Assembly (NCBI GenBank): GCA_023052935.1
Contig: CM041297.1
Coordinates: forward strand, 46,934,417-46,998,416
DNA: 64,000 nucleotides
From: Piezodorus guildinii
Lineage: Eukaryota; Arthropoda; Insecta; Hemiptera; Pentatomidae
Reading direction: 5' to 3'
The translations under genes and the position numbers were made by a program. Shown here piece after piece: positions 33,690 to 43,975 of this stretch (its first letter is position 1; every line of letters starts with the position of its first letter). The notes below the pieces were generated by a model. It was not told the DNA's origin and did no database searches. It saw only the letters and a program-made list of their open reading frames with translations.

Positions 33690-33990
33690 CCATTGGCAAT
33701 TAATGTGCAGAGCCTCGTCTCGACATTGAAGGATGAGAGGCGAGGTCGGACTAGTTAAGATGCCTTGGAAATAACATAATTAAAATTAATGGATTCATTA
33801 GCAAATGTTGGAGGAAGGACCCAGGAGCCAGCGGCGGGCCCAACTTCAAAGGAAGCTCGCCAAGTCTGTCTCCTCCGCCCGGCAAAATCTTTTATGGAAT
33901 TTAACAAGATTTATCGTATCCAATTATTTTAACATTTCCAACGCGGTGAAAAATATGGATAAACAAGGCCAGTTCACGGCGTGTCAATAA
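33690..33990 (+). other. GC-rich patch with a short open frame
   Basis: A locally GC-rich segment contains an ATG frame from 33805 reading EGPRSQRRAQLQRKLAKSVS, then an AT-driven tail to a TAA at 33988-33990. It belongs to none of the repeat families seen here. It could be an untranslated or first exon, or an unrelated island. No function can be given. Confidence 0.2.
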
Positions 33991-34136
33991 TTTTAATATT
34001 GTTGATTATTGATAATCGTAGTTCATTCAGCACACTCACCAGAACGCTCCATCTAACTATTGTTTCATTTAAAACAAAAACAATCATTCCTATGAACGTA
34101 GTAATCAGATATGGATGTAATTAAAAATAAAATAAA

Positions 34137-34712
34137 AAATCTGTACCATTACAACCCATGAAGTGTTTTGGGCTCGTAAATGTAGAGATTCGGAATGATT
34201 CTAGGTCAACGGCCGTGCAATGAGGTGATGAGTCCTCAGCCGCCGGGTTTTTCCTCAATTTTTTTCTGGATAAACACTTTATAGACCTAGGGTCACCTTT
34301 CCCTCCATTGACTGAATTGACAGAATAAATAATATTTTGCGGGGGCACCCATAGCGTAGTGGTTAGCATAACAGCTTTCTATGCCAAAGGTCGCGGTTCA
34401 AATCCGCGGGTGGCCCTAGGATTTTTTAATGGGGATAAAAAATCCTTAGCTATGCCGTCCTTCGGAGGGGACGTTAAAAGGTGGTCCCGAGCCTGTGCGA
34501 TGTCAGGTACTCGTTAAAGATCCCTATCCTAATAAAACCTGGATAGGCAAAATTTAGGACTAGCATGTAGCATCGTCCAATTAGCCATAGCAGCATAAAA
34601 GTGACGTTAAACAAATAAACAAACAATAATATTTTGCCACAGCCAGGATTTGAACCTAGAACCGGGAGGACAATAGACCTGTGCTCTATCTACTAAATTA
34701 CGCCGTTCCAAG
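34137..34712 (-). repeat. SINE family A, minus strand, split by SINE B
   Basis: The left part (34137-34340) is the reverse of the SINE A 3' end and body (CTGTACCATTACAACCCATG, CGGCCGTGCAATGAGGTGAT). The right part (34638-34712) is the reverse of its head, with B box GGATTTGAACC and the end TTACGCCGTTCC. A SINE B copy with its 13-bp duplication separates them. The T-run at the family A 3' end is short here. Confidence 0.92.
34341..34624 (+). repeat. SINE family B, complete reference copy with 13-bp TSD
   Basis: A tRNA-derived head with A box (TAGCGTAGTGGTTAGC) and B box (CGGTTCAAATCCGCG) is followed by the body and the 3' block AAAAGTGACGTTAAACAAAT. A short tail of AAAT/AAAC units ends the copy. 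The duplication AATAATATTTTGC is perfect (34328-34340 and 34625-34637). The insertion lies inside an older SINE A. Confidence 0.95.
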
Positions 34713-35709
34713 GGTGTCATTAAAAAATCTCATTAAAAATTTAAGACCTGTTTCAAAGTGTTAATGTTAATACAAAAGAAATACTATCAAAAAGAATTTA
34801 ACAATTCAAAACTGGCTTCCTATTTGAAAAACCTATGAACAATTGTGAGGTACCAAGGGTATGGGGGTTTCAGTGACGAATCCCAAAAAACTCGGTTTTT
34901 TAAAATAATTATGTATACAGAACTTTTCAGATATTTTATTACATATTCATATTTATGTTTTTCCTAAGTTTAAATTTTGATATGCCCCAAAGAACAAATG
35001 ATTAGTTAAAAAAGGCTTCCTGATATTTTTCAAATACCTGATATAAAATAAAGTATTAGAGCATTTTTTAGTGTCCCTATCTTATCCAAAAACTATGATA
35101 ACAAAAAAAATCAACCTAGTAAATAAAGTTAGATAAAAAAAATCAGCCGTACTGTATTTTTTACGCCATATATACGCAGGCTGTTACGTTTAACTTGTTA
35201 ATAGAATTGGAGCTATTAGCATATAATAAGATGCTATACTATGCTAATTCACATTTATTTAATTTGATCAGACAGAAATAACAGTAATAATTAGTGTATG
35301 ATTTCATGGAGAATCATGTCCTATCTAACTGGTCACTCACCACAATCTATGCTCATGTAGGCACTGCTTTCATTCTCCATTCGTTGATAATCCAAGGATT
35401 AATGATTCACAATATTATCAATACTATTATTATAATAAAAAACAAAGCACGAGATATATCCAAAAGAGTAATAATATAGTCACAATTATAGTCATACGCT
35501 TAGATAACACTGACAAGATAATATTCATGGTGGTGATCAGCATTGTTATGGAGACAACTTTGGTTTATTTCAAGAAGTTTCAGCGAGAGAAACATAAGTA
35601 ATTATCACCATCATCTCTAGCCCTAACTAAGGCCAAAACGTCAGGATTAAAAAAAAAATATATTTTTTTTAATTTTTTTTTTTATTAAGCTACATATCAA
35701 GAACTAAGT
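34713..35709. other. AT-rich spacer, nothing recognised
   Basis: Short AT-driven frames only. No repeat family recognised. Confidence 0.45.
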
Positions 35710-36149
35710 CTTAAACAGAACTTACCGACGTTTCGGCTACTCCAACACTTGCTAGACAAACGTTCTAATCTTCCACTTCACAACAAAAGGCTCATCTACA
35801 TGACTATCATATGGCCTATATGGACATACGGAGTTGAGCTTTGGGGCTCAACTAACTCATGAAATTCTTCCCGTATCCAATCCCTACAATCCAAAAACTT
35901 CATAAATCCCTGAATGCTCCTTACTTTGTAACGAATAAACTGACCAATAAAGACCTCAATGTTCCGTATGTGCTGATTTGGCCCTCCTAGGAGCCTGAAA
36001 AGAACATGTCCTCCAGACCTTCTAGTTCAAAATATTTTTAGAGTGCTGCCGCTGGGTAGCTTCTTTACATGTCTTGTTCTTGACTATTTTATTCTAGCCT
36101 ATTTACTAGACAATTACTACAATACAGATGTAAATATCAATAAATAATT
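35710..36149 (+). mobile_element. 5'-truncated Jockey-type LINE, plus strand
   Basis: The degenerate translation covers the ORF2 region after the palm: LLQHLLDKRSNLPLHNKRLI, then WTYGVELWGS and LNAPYFVTNKLTNKDLNVP. The C-terminal PPRSLKRTCPPDLL-like end follows. The 3' UTR resembles those at 50897 and 53765 and ends in AATATCAATAAATAAT before a T-run. Confidence 0.8.
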
Positions 36150-37222
36150 TTTTTTTAATAGTCTTAAATAAACAAGCAGCCAGTACTTTTCTATAAATCT
36201 ATAATGGGACCGCTTTGTATAATGTTAAGCCTTGCTTAAAATCTTCTATTATTCAAATAACCAAAATAACATCCATAAAATTATATTTTATAATTATTCT
36301 TTTTTCACTTAAATTTAGAAAATGACTTTCTATTGTTTCATTACATGATATCCCTGAGTGTCATTTTGGAAATGAAATTTTTGTTTGCTGCTGAAAAGGG
36401 TTGATTTGGTCCCAACTTTGACGGAGTTATTAAAAGCGGCATTCAATTTCCGCCACCAGCTGGACGTGGAGATAAAATACAAACGTTATTGATTTTGATA
36501 CACAACAGAATTTATTTTAATAATCAATCAATAATGGAAGGACATAGGTATGTTGTAGTTTAGAAAACAAGCATTTATTACACATCTTATGGGTTTTAGG
36601 AATTCAATTATTTATTTTCAAAAAAGGTCTGTTATATTGTGAAATATTTTTTTAGTAATGGACATATAAATGCAAATCTCATCACATTAACGGCATTTCA
36701 GTTTCGATTTCAAAAATATAAGTTTAAATTAAATAAGTCGACTCTAATTCAAAATATTTATTATTTCTTAAGTTCATGATTTAATTTTAAATATTTTTTT
36801 TTTTGTAAACCTATAACAGTTTATTTAATTAACTAATAGAATGTTTCATGCCCTGCGAACAGTAGCCAACTATCCAAAATATTTATAATTAAATAAAACG
36901 GGGCAAAATATTTTAATCTATAATCAACATTAACCCTTTTATTGTATTTTTATTTTTCATTATTATATAGTAATAAGATTCTACACATCCATGGATAATG
37001 AGTATTAAACCAATGGGAAATCAACAATTTCATATATATTAAAATAAATAAAAATAATAATAATACATGGGCACAAATATATACATAATATATATGGACA
37101 GCATATTGTAAATAAGACCAGAGTTTGTCATTTTTACATAATGTGAAATATTTTGCATGTTACATTATTTTGAAGGAATATGGAATTTCAAAGACTATTT
37201 ATGATAAATAAGTATTAAAGTT
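36150..37222. other. AT-rich spacer, nothing recognised
   Basis: No supported gene or repeat. Confidence 0.45.
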
Positions 37223-37483
37223 AAGGGTTTTCTGTGGTGCAGTGGCTAACAGCCTCCTATGTCCAAGGTCAAAGGATTTTGGAAATATATAGTCCTTGGT
37301 TACGCCGTTCCTCGGAGGGGGCATGAAATGTGCGATGGGTACCACATGCCAGTGCGATGTGAGATACTCGTTAAAGATCCCTATTTTAATATAAATCTGG
37401 ATAGACAAATTTTAGGACATACACTGTAGTATCGTCCGATTGGCCGAAGTAGCATAAAAACGACGTTTAGTGCATAAACAAAT
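37223..37483 (+). repeat. SINE family B, plus strand, degenerate
   Basis: The head TGTGGTGCAGTGGCTAACAG is followed by a damaged B-box region, GTTACGCCGTTCCTCGGAGG, ACTCGTTAAAGATCCCTATT and the 3' block ATCGTCCGATTGGCCGAAGT. Confidence 0.85.
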
Positions 37484-37620
37484 TCATGTATTAAATTATA
37501 AATGAAAAACTTTGTGATAAATTTAATAAAATATTCATAACAATCGCGACTGTTTAAAGAGATTAACATAGTTTAGGAAAGATATAAGAAAACGTTCTAT
37601 TGGTTCTACTTTAAAAATGA

Positions 37621-37776
37621 TGCCAGCGCTGCAACTCTGTACTAATCATGGAACACATCCTGATGCAATGTCCACTGCATAACTCAGACAGAATATGGCT
37701 ATTTCTCCAGGGATATAAGGAAACACTGGACCTAAACAATCTAGAAAATCTGTTCATTTTCCTGAGGAAAAACTAA
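37621..37776 (+). pseudogene. LINE ORF2 C-terminal fragment with a zinc-finger-like CxxC...HxxxxC motif
   Basis: A 51-codon open stretch ends at TAA (37774-37776) and reads CQRCNSVLIMEHILMQCPLH, then NSDRIWLFLQGYKETLDL. The pattern CxxC...EHIL..CP.....R is the C-terminal signature after the reverse transcriptase or RNase H domain in I/R1/Loa-type LINEs. The Jockey-type copies in this window do not show it, so this is a different LINE clade. A degenerate 3' UTR rich in AAATAAAT follows to about 37862. Confidence 0.55.
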
Positions 37777-37862
37777 TTAAACTCAAGCCTGTAAATACAA
37801 TGTGAACACGGTGCCTCCAACCTGTGTCGTACATGGCAACTGAGGTTGAAATCAAATAAATA

Positions 37863-38683
37863 AATTAAAGGTCATTTATTTATTGACACTTATTATTTAT
37901 TTATTGACTTTTTTTATTGACACTAAAAATTTATGTAAGAGTAATATAGTAAAACTAACAACCTCTCTCTAGCTCCCTCTACCCTTCCAAAAAAAACTAC
38001 AAAATATTCCAAAGGGAAAGGAGTAAAAGGTAGTAAACTAGATTTGGAGGAGGTAACAAGACAACATAATGTTGTGCCCCTCCAAGCTACAACCCAGTCA
38101 CGCGAGTCTTCGAAACTGTAGACATTGAAAAATTAAAAGTCAACCAGTAAATGGGAGTACACAGCAACATAACAGAAGCCGAACGGAACAAGATGAATTA
38201 CTGTTCAGTATCAAGATGCTATAGCCGTCGTGACTTGACAAACATTCTCTTATGAACCAGGGATAGGGAGCCATGGAAGGGAAGAGAACACGAACTAAAT
38301 GTTTCGGATAAACAATAACTGACAAAGGGATTCAACTAATCCTGATTAATTAAAATTTCAAGTCAAAAGATAAACCATTGTTTAAAAATTATCATACATC
38401 AATAATGATCTATGGTTCGCTATTAACATTAAGTGTTTCCGTAAGGAGGTTATAGGGCCGAGACTACTTTGTAGAGACTGCGTCAATCCCAGGGGGACTC
38501 CCGATTTTAGAATTAATCCAGGCCTATTATACGACAATAAATAATTATTAGCGAATCAGCGATGGAGAAATTAATATCACAATACTTTAAGCAACTTACA
38601 CGTTTAGAGGCACGCTCTTCTCCTTAATTCGCTTAAGAACAAACATTAAGACAAATACATGCAGATGGTGTTGTTTATTCTAT
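37863..38683. other. Spacer, nothing recognised
   Basis: There is some less AT-rich sequence at about 38040-38300 and 38440-38530 with no defensible frame. No repeat family recognised. Confidence 0.4.
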
Positions 38684-38951
38684 TAGCGTGACTTTCAAAA
38701 TACTGTGGCTAATTAGATGATGATACAGTGGGATTCCTTCATTTTCTGATTCAGTTTTAATTAGGATAGATATCATAAATGAGTGACTGACATCGCACAG
38801 GCTTGGGATCAACATTTTACGTATCCTCCAAAGGAAGGAATAACAAAGGATTTTTTTCTATTTTAAAAATTCATAGGACCATATAAAAGGTTTGAACCTG
38901 GGTCATAGGTTATTATGCTAGACCCTAGTATAATCGGTTAGTTGCATGGCG
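38684..38951 (-). repeat. SINE family B, minus strand, old copy
   Basis: The reverse of the 3' block (CTGTGGCTAATTAGATGATG, then ATACAGTGGGATTCC) is followed by GACTGACATCGCACAGGCTT and a B-box relic (GGTTTGAACCTGGG). Confidence 0.82.
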
Positions 38952-39321
38952 GGAGTTGGAGAACTTTGATTCGAATAAAAAAAACTGAAATAACTCCGGA
39001 ACAACACATATCATCATCGGTATTATTATCTGAATTTAGAAAAACGGTTTCACGCCTATAGCAACCACAGCTTTGTCATTTTCTGTTTACAAAAAATTAG
39101 AATACCTAAACTATTTATTAAGTTTTTATTTTTTTTTAGAAAATGTTGTTATACCTAAGGATACAGGTGGTTTAGCATTAGTTGCGATACCTACAGATAT
39201 ACATTGCAGTGGTGATTTTCCTTGAATATACATCGACAGTGATGATGGTTCGACCTTTGAGTTCTGTGATTAATTTATTGCTATACATATAAGTTAATTG
39301 CCTACACAGTAATATAAATAT

Positions 39322-39325
<4 letters not shown>

Positions 39326-39357
<32 letters not shown>
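39326..39357. repeat. A32 homopolymer at the 5' border of the intact LINE
   Basis: An uninterrupted run of A immediately precedes the first LINE-specific bases (TCAGCTGATGCGCTCG). Its origin is unclear: a pre-existing poly-A target, the tail of another insertion, or an untemplated addition at the 5' junction. Confidence 0.8.
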
Positions 39358-39360
<3 letters not shown>

Positions 39361-39699
39361 GCTGATGCGCTCGATGATAACAGTCATATGTTACATCGTC
39401 TCTCAGATTTTTGCTTTTTTCAGTAGGAATTCGCTTGAATTCGGTCTGGAGAACATCACTAGACCTCAGGAATACTACGGCAGTGAATATTAGAGACATT
39501 TCGGTAAGCAAAGTTATAATTTACTTTGTACAATCACGAAAAAGTGAAAGGAGGGTCACTGATCAGCTGATTGCCGCTAGCTCGGCAAGCTCGGGCTTGC
39601 TTTTCTTTTACTTATCTTTCTTTTATCTTTAATTCTTATCTCATTATTTATTTATTATTATTATTATTTTCTTGATCAATGAGATATTTTCATCAAGTC

Positions 39700-40995
39700 A
39701 TGTCCTCAAAGTCTGCAAGTAAAAGATCTAGATCTGCAGGTTCTAACTCGTCTCCCACAAAACAGAGACCCCGCCGTGAACAAAATAAAAAAATGATTCC
39801 ACCAGCGAACACGTCAGCTACCTCATTAGGATCTGAACCACAGCCCAGCACATCATCACAAGGAATAACTGATGAATCCCCGTTTTTTACACCGAATCCA
39901 TTTCAAATCCTCCAAAATGAAAAAGAAACCATGGAATCTTCTCCTATACCCAGGGAACCACTACCTCCACCAATATTTGTTAAGAATATTAAAAATTTTA
40001 AACTTATGTGTGCGCATTTAAACAAAGTAACTGATCCTAATAGTTATTATTGTATAAGTAGAACCAATGATACTAAAATATCTCCGACTACTGCTGAAAC
40101 CTACAGAAAGATTGTGAAATATCTGACTGAGACCAAAGCTGACTTTCATACTTATCAGCTGCGCCAGGAGAGAGCATTAAGGGTCGTAATCAGAAACCTA
40201 CATTCCTCAACACCCGTTGAAGCTATCAAAGAAGAACTGACAGAACTAGGATTCCAAGTGAGGCAAGTCACCAACGTTCTAAAAGATAAAAGTCCACTAC
40301 CTCTATTCTTCGTGGACTTGGAACCATCAGCAGGAGTCGAAAATATCTATGACCTCAGTAGACTCTACTATACCCGTGTAAAGGTTGAAAAACCTTACAC
40401 AAAGAAAGACATTGTTCAGTGCCATAACTGTCAGGCATATGGTCATACCAGAAGTTATTGCCATCACATACCACGCTGTGTGAAATGCGGTGAACAGCAT
40501 AAAACAGAAGAATGTACAAGATCAAGATCTACACCCGCTGTATGTGCTCTGTGCCTCAAGGACCACCCGGCTAACTACAAGGGATGTGAAATCTACAAGA
40601 AACTCCGAACCAGATACCAAAAACCTCAGGATACGAATGAAACAGCTGCACCAACCAGAAGCAGAAGAGAACCATCTAAACTTGTAAATTCTAACGTGTC
40701 ATTTGCCCACTTGCTTGGAGGTGGAAACCAGAATCATGAAGTCGAGGCACTGCCGGAACAACGTTTTCCTCAACAATCTCAATCTATTGTACAACAATCT
40801 ACTTCTCAAAGTTTACCTAATCTTCAAAAAACTCCTCAACATCAAATTCCTCATATCCCTTCACCATCAAACGTCACAGATCTTACCAGTCTAATGACAT
40901 CGTTCATCTCCGAAATGAAATCTCTTGTTATGCCGCTTATATCACTCCTTACAAATCTAGTATCAAATTTAATCCCTGCCTTGAAAAATCCTTAA
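39700..40995 (+). CDS. LINE ORF1: gag-like nucleic-acid-binding protein
   Basis: The frame is open from an upstream ATG at 39679. I prefer the second ATG at 39700, which begins MSSKSASKRSRSAG, because the seven residues before it look like leader. In order: a basic and serine-rich N-terminus; a linker rich in proline; the region PPPIFVKNIKNFKLMCAHLN that opens the PRE_C2HC-type domain; three knuckles (CHNCQAYGHTRSYC, CVKCGEQHKTEEC, CALCLKDHPANYKGC) at about residues 235-295; and a proline/glutamine-rich tail. By family it should bind the LINE RNA and assemble ribonucleoprotein. The stop TAA (40993-40995) is directly followed by the ORF2 ATG in the same frame. Confidence 0.95.
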   Translation: MSSKSASKRSRSAGSNSSPTKQRPRREQNKKMIPPANTSATSLGSEPQPSTSSQGITDESPFFTPNPFQILQNEKETMESSPIPREPLPPPIFVKNIKNFKLMCAHLNKVTDPNSYYCISRTNDTKISPTTAETYRKIVKYLTETKADFHTYQLRQERALRVVIRNLHSSTPVEAIKEELTELGFQVRQVTNVLKDKSPLPLFFVDLEPSAGVENIYDLSRLYYTRVKVEKPYTKKDIVQCHNCQAYGHTRSYCHHIPRCVKCGEQHKTEECTRSRSTPAVCALCLKDHPANYKGCEIYKKLRTRYQKPQDTNETAAPTRSRREPSKLVNSNVSFAHLLGGGNQNHEVEALPEQRFPQQSQSIVQQSTSQSLPNLQKTPQHQIPHIPSPSNVTDLTSLMTSFISEMKSLVMPLISLLTNLVSNLIPALKNP

Positions 40996-43680
40996 ATGAA
41001 TTCACCTAACTCCTTATCCATTCTCCTTTGGAATGCGAATGGTGTTAGAAATCATACTGACGAACTGACAGCGTGTTTGCAAGACAAAACAATCGATGTT
41101 GCACTTATAACTGAAACAAGACTAACCACTAAACAGTACTTCAAAATACCGCAGTATATGACATACCGTACTGACCACCCAGACGGCAAAGCCCATGCCG
41201 GTTCTGCTATCATTGTCCACCAATCCCTCTCTCATCATTTACTCCCACTTCCCACCTATGATTTCCTACAAGCCACAGCAATAGTAATCAAGACTTTTTC
41301 CTTTCCGGTAACCCTCACATCTGCATATTGCCCTCCTAAACATTCCATTTCCAATTCCGAATTTGTATCCATCCTGGATTCCTTAGGAAATTGCTTCATT
41401 CTGGGTGCAGACTTAAACGCCAAGCATCAGCAGTGGGGTTCCAGAACCACGAATTCTCGGGGACGAAATTTGCTGTCTGCACTCAACTCCCGAAATTTTA
41501 ATATCCTGCCTCCTGACTCCCCTACCTACTGGCCAACCGATCCTAACCGCAATCCTGACATCCTCGACTTCTTTATCCACAGCGGATTAGGCTCCCTCAA
41601 CTTGTCTGTAACTCGCCTTGATGAACTATCCTCAGACCATAGTCCACTGATCCTAAAAGTATCTCTCACTCCAATTCCAAAACCCATTCCACCATCATTC
41701 ATCCGAGGCCCTGTCAACTGGAACCTTTTCCGCCAAATCCTAACCGATAATATTGACCTCAGAGTAACCCTCAAAACCCCAGATGACCTAGATAATTCCG
41801 TCTATTCCTTTACCACCGCCATCCAACAAGCTGTCTGGACTGCCTCCTCTCCTAAACACTCCAATATAAATCCTCACCAAAATCATTTTCCACAACATAT
41901 TATAGACCTCATCCATACCAAACGCCGAGCAAGATCATTATGGCAGCGCACCCGACACCCAACAGATCGCCGCTCCTATAACTTCTATTGTAGACAATTG
42001 AAGAGGGAGTTGGCGACCTTCCGTTCCCAGTCCTTTAATTCCTACCTCTCCTCTCTATCAGCTCGTGATAATTCCCTGTGGAATATCACGAAAAAGATCC
42101 TAAAATACCATCAAGTTTCCCATCCTCTCCGACGTTGTGATGACTCCTGGGCTGCGTCTGATGAAGATAAAGCCGAGGAATTCGCCACACACCTCTCCAA
42201 AGTTTTCACTCCTCACCCGGAATCCCACGCCAATCACACCGCAACAGTGCAAGACTTTCTTATGTCACCAATTCCACTTTCCCTACCTCCTAAAGCTATT
42301 AATCCCTCTGAGGTCAAATATCTTCTCCAAAAACTGACCCTCCGTAAATCTCCTGGACACGATCTCCTTACTCCCCAGATCCTCCGACAACTTCCGCAGA
42401 AAGCTGTTATATTCCTTACTTATATTTACAACTGCATCCTACGCACCACCTATTTTCCTCTGTTATGGAAACATTCCACTATCATTCTTTTTCTAAAACC
42501 AGGCAAACCTTCCAACAACACTTCATCCTACAGGCCTATTAGTCTACTCCCCATCCTCTCAAAAATCTTCGAAAGGCTTCTTCTTAAACGTATCCTACCC
42601 ATATTAGAATCTCAAAATCTTCCTTCCCATCAGTTTGGATTCCGTCCTCAGCATTCCACAGTTCAACAGGGGCTCCGAGTTGTAGACCATATTTCCTCAG
42701 CTCTTGAATGCAAAGAGTATTGTTCTGGTGCGTTTCTGGACATTGCGCAAGCTTTTGACCGGGTATGGCACACTGGATTACTCTTCAAGCTGAAAACCCA
42801 TTTACCCCAGTCTCTATACCTCATTCTCCGATCCTATCTCTCAAACCGTTCCTTCCGCGTTCGCTGTGGTGTAGAATTTTCTAACCTTTATCCCGTTGAG
42901 GCCGGTGTTCCTCAAGGCAGCGTCTTGGGACCCGTCCTCTACATCCTTTACACTGCTGATATTCCTACACATCCTGATACCTTTCTGGCAACTTTTGCAG
43001 ACGACACCGCCATCCTATCATCCAGTTCCAATCCTGAAACAGCATCCTTAAACCTGCAAAGACACCTTTCTCTTATCGAAGACTGGTGTAATGCTTGGCG
43101 CATTAAGGTGAACGAAGCCAAATGCAAACACGTAACCTTCACTCTTCGACGAAACTCCTGTCCGCCAGTTTACTTCAATTCCATTCCAATTCCTCCTTCA
43201 GATACAGTCCGGTATCTTGGCTTACTATTAGACAAAAGATTGACTTGGAACCCACATACAAGACTTAAAAGACAAGAACTCAACCGACGATTCGGACAGT
43301 TATACCGACTACTCAACAGAAAATCTGAACTTACAGCTGACAACAAATTATTAATCTACAAGACAATACTGAAGCCCATTTGGACCTACGGACTTGAACT
43401 GTGGGGGACAGCTAAACGTACTAACATCAAACGCATTCAATCCTTTCAATCCAAAGTCCTCCGTACAATAGTAAATGCTCCTTATTATGTCTCCAACTAT
43501 ACCTTGCACCACGACCTTAATGTTCCATTTATTTCAGACCTAATTCCATCCAAATTTTCCAAATTCCACCAGAACCTATTTCATCATCCTAATCCTCTAG
43601 CTCAATCCCTATCAAGCTCCACTCATCCATACAACCCACCTAGAAGGTTGAAACGGCAGTGGCCCCGCGACCTGTTGTAA
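40996..43680 (+). CDS. LINE ORF2: APE-type endonuclease and reverse transcriptase
   Basis: The protein is 894 aa, a normal length for Jockey-clade ORF2. The N-terminal APE-like endonuclease (about 1-225) shows WNANG with Asn13, Glu40 in ITETRL, Tyr111 in SAYCPP, Asp139 and Asn141 in GADLNAKHQQWGS and Asp214-His215 in SSDHSPL. The reverse transcriptase (about 430-760) has KPGKP, SYRPISLLPILSKIFE, HQFGFRPQHSTVQQ, LDIAQAFDRVWH (Asp582), GVPQGSVLGPVLY, FADD at 667-670 and RYLGLLLDKRLTW. The C-terminus has APYYVSNYTLHHDL and ends PPRRLKRQWPRDLL. No RNase H domain is present. It starts at the ATG abutting the ORF1 stop and is in frame with ORF1. It nicks target DNA and copies LINE RNA at the break. 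No inactivating change is visible. Confidence 0.97.
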   Translation: MNSPNSLSILLWNANGVRNHTDELTACLQDKTIDVALITETRLTTKQYFKIPQYMTYRTDHPDGKAHAGSAIIVHQSLSHHLLPLPTYDFLQATAIVIKTFSFPVTLTSAYCPPKHSISNSEFVSILDSLGNCFILGADLNAKHQQWGSRTTNSRGRNLLSALNSRNFNILPPDSPTYWPTDPNRNPDILDFFIHSGLGSLNLSVTRLDELSSDHSPLILKVSLTPIPKPIPPSFIRGPVNWNLFRQILTDNIDLRVTLKTPDDLDNSVYSFTTAIQQAVWTASSPKHSNINPHQNHFPQHIIDLIHTKRRARSLWQRTRHPTDRRSYNFYCRQLKRELATFRSQSFNSYLSSLSARDNSLWNITKKILKYHQVSHPLRRCDDSWAASDEDKAEEFATHLSKVFTPHPESHANHTATVQDFLMSPIPLSLPPKAINPSEVKYLLQKLTLRKSPGHDLLTPQILRQLPQKAVIFLTYIYNCILRTTYFPLLWKHSTIILFLKPGKPSNNTSSYRPISLLPILSKIFERLLLKRILPILESQNLPSHQFGFRPQHSTVQQGLRVVDHISSALECKEYCSGAFLDIAQAFDRVWHTGLLFKLKTHLPQSLYLILRSYLSNRSFRVRCGVEFSNLYPVEAGVPQGSVLGPVLYILYTADIPTHPDTFLATFADDTAILSSSSNPETASLNLQRHLSLIEDWCNAWRIKVNEAKCKHVTFTLRRNSCPPVYFNSIPIPPSDTVRYLGLLLDKRLTWNPHTRLKRQELNRRFGQLYRLLNRKSELTADNKLLIYKTILKPIWTYGLELWGTAKRTNIKRIQSFQSKVLRTIVNAPYYVSNYTLHHDLNVPFISDLIPSKFSKFHQNLFHHPNPLAQSLSSSTHPYNPPRRLKRQWPRDLL

Positions 43681-43975
43681 ATACATTGGAGTTCTAGCAC
43701 TGGCTAGATTCTCCACTCAATGTGATGTACGTATGAGTGTGTGTATGTGTATATAGGTATAAGTGAATTCTTGACTATTGTATTGATTCATTATTGGGTA
43801 TATATATTTTATTGTAATTTTATTCCGTGTAAATATTGTATGAATGTAGTATGTATGATATCTTTCAGCACTACTATTAATGTCCAAATTGGGACAGATT
43901 GTAATTTTACTGAATAAAAATTGTTGTTGTGATGATTATATATAAATTATCACAAAATCATATATAATTATTTTA

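Larger units (their letters stand above)
39358..43930 (+). mobile_element. Jockey-type LINE, apparently full-length copy 2
   Basis: It comprises a 5' UTR of about 340 bp, ORF1, ORF2 and a 3' UTR with AATAAA (43913-43918). It ends in AAAAATTGTTGTTGTG rather than a poly-A tail. Both ORFs are open, so this copy may encode functional proteins. I could not define a target-site duplication with certainty. Copy 1 (22989-26915) is its closest relative in the window. By my hand alignment the first 120 residues of ORF2 differ at 16 positions, so they come from distinct lineages rather than one recent burst. Confidence 0.93.

Noticed and set aside
34341..34415. A second tRNA-like gene
   Set aside because: Same reasoning: it is the head of SINE family B, repeated about ten times in the window with the same body downstream.
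39302..39511. Minus-strand frame rich in Phe before the LINE
   Set aside because: It is produced by the A32 run. The same artefact appears at 53424-53642 with the A67 run.
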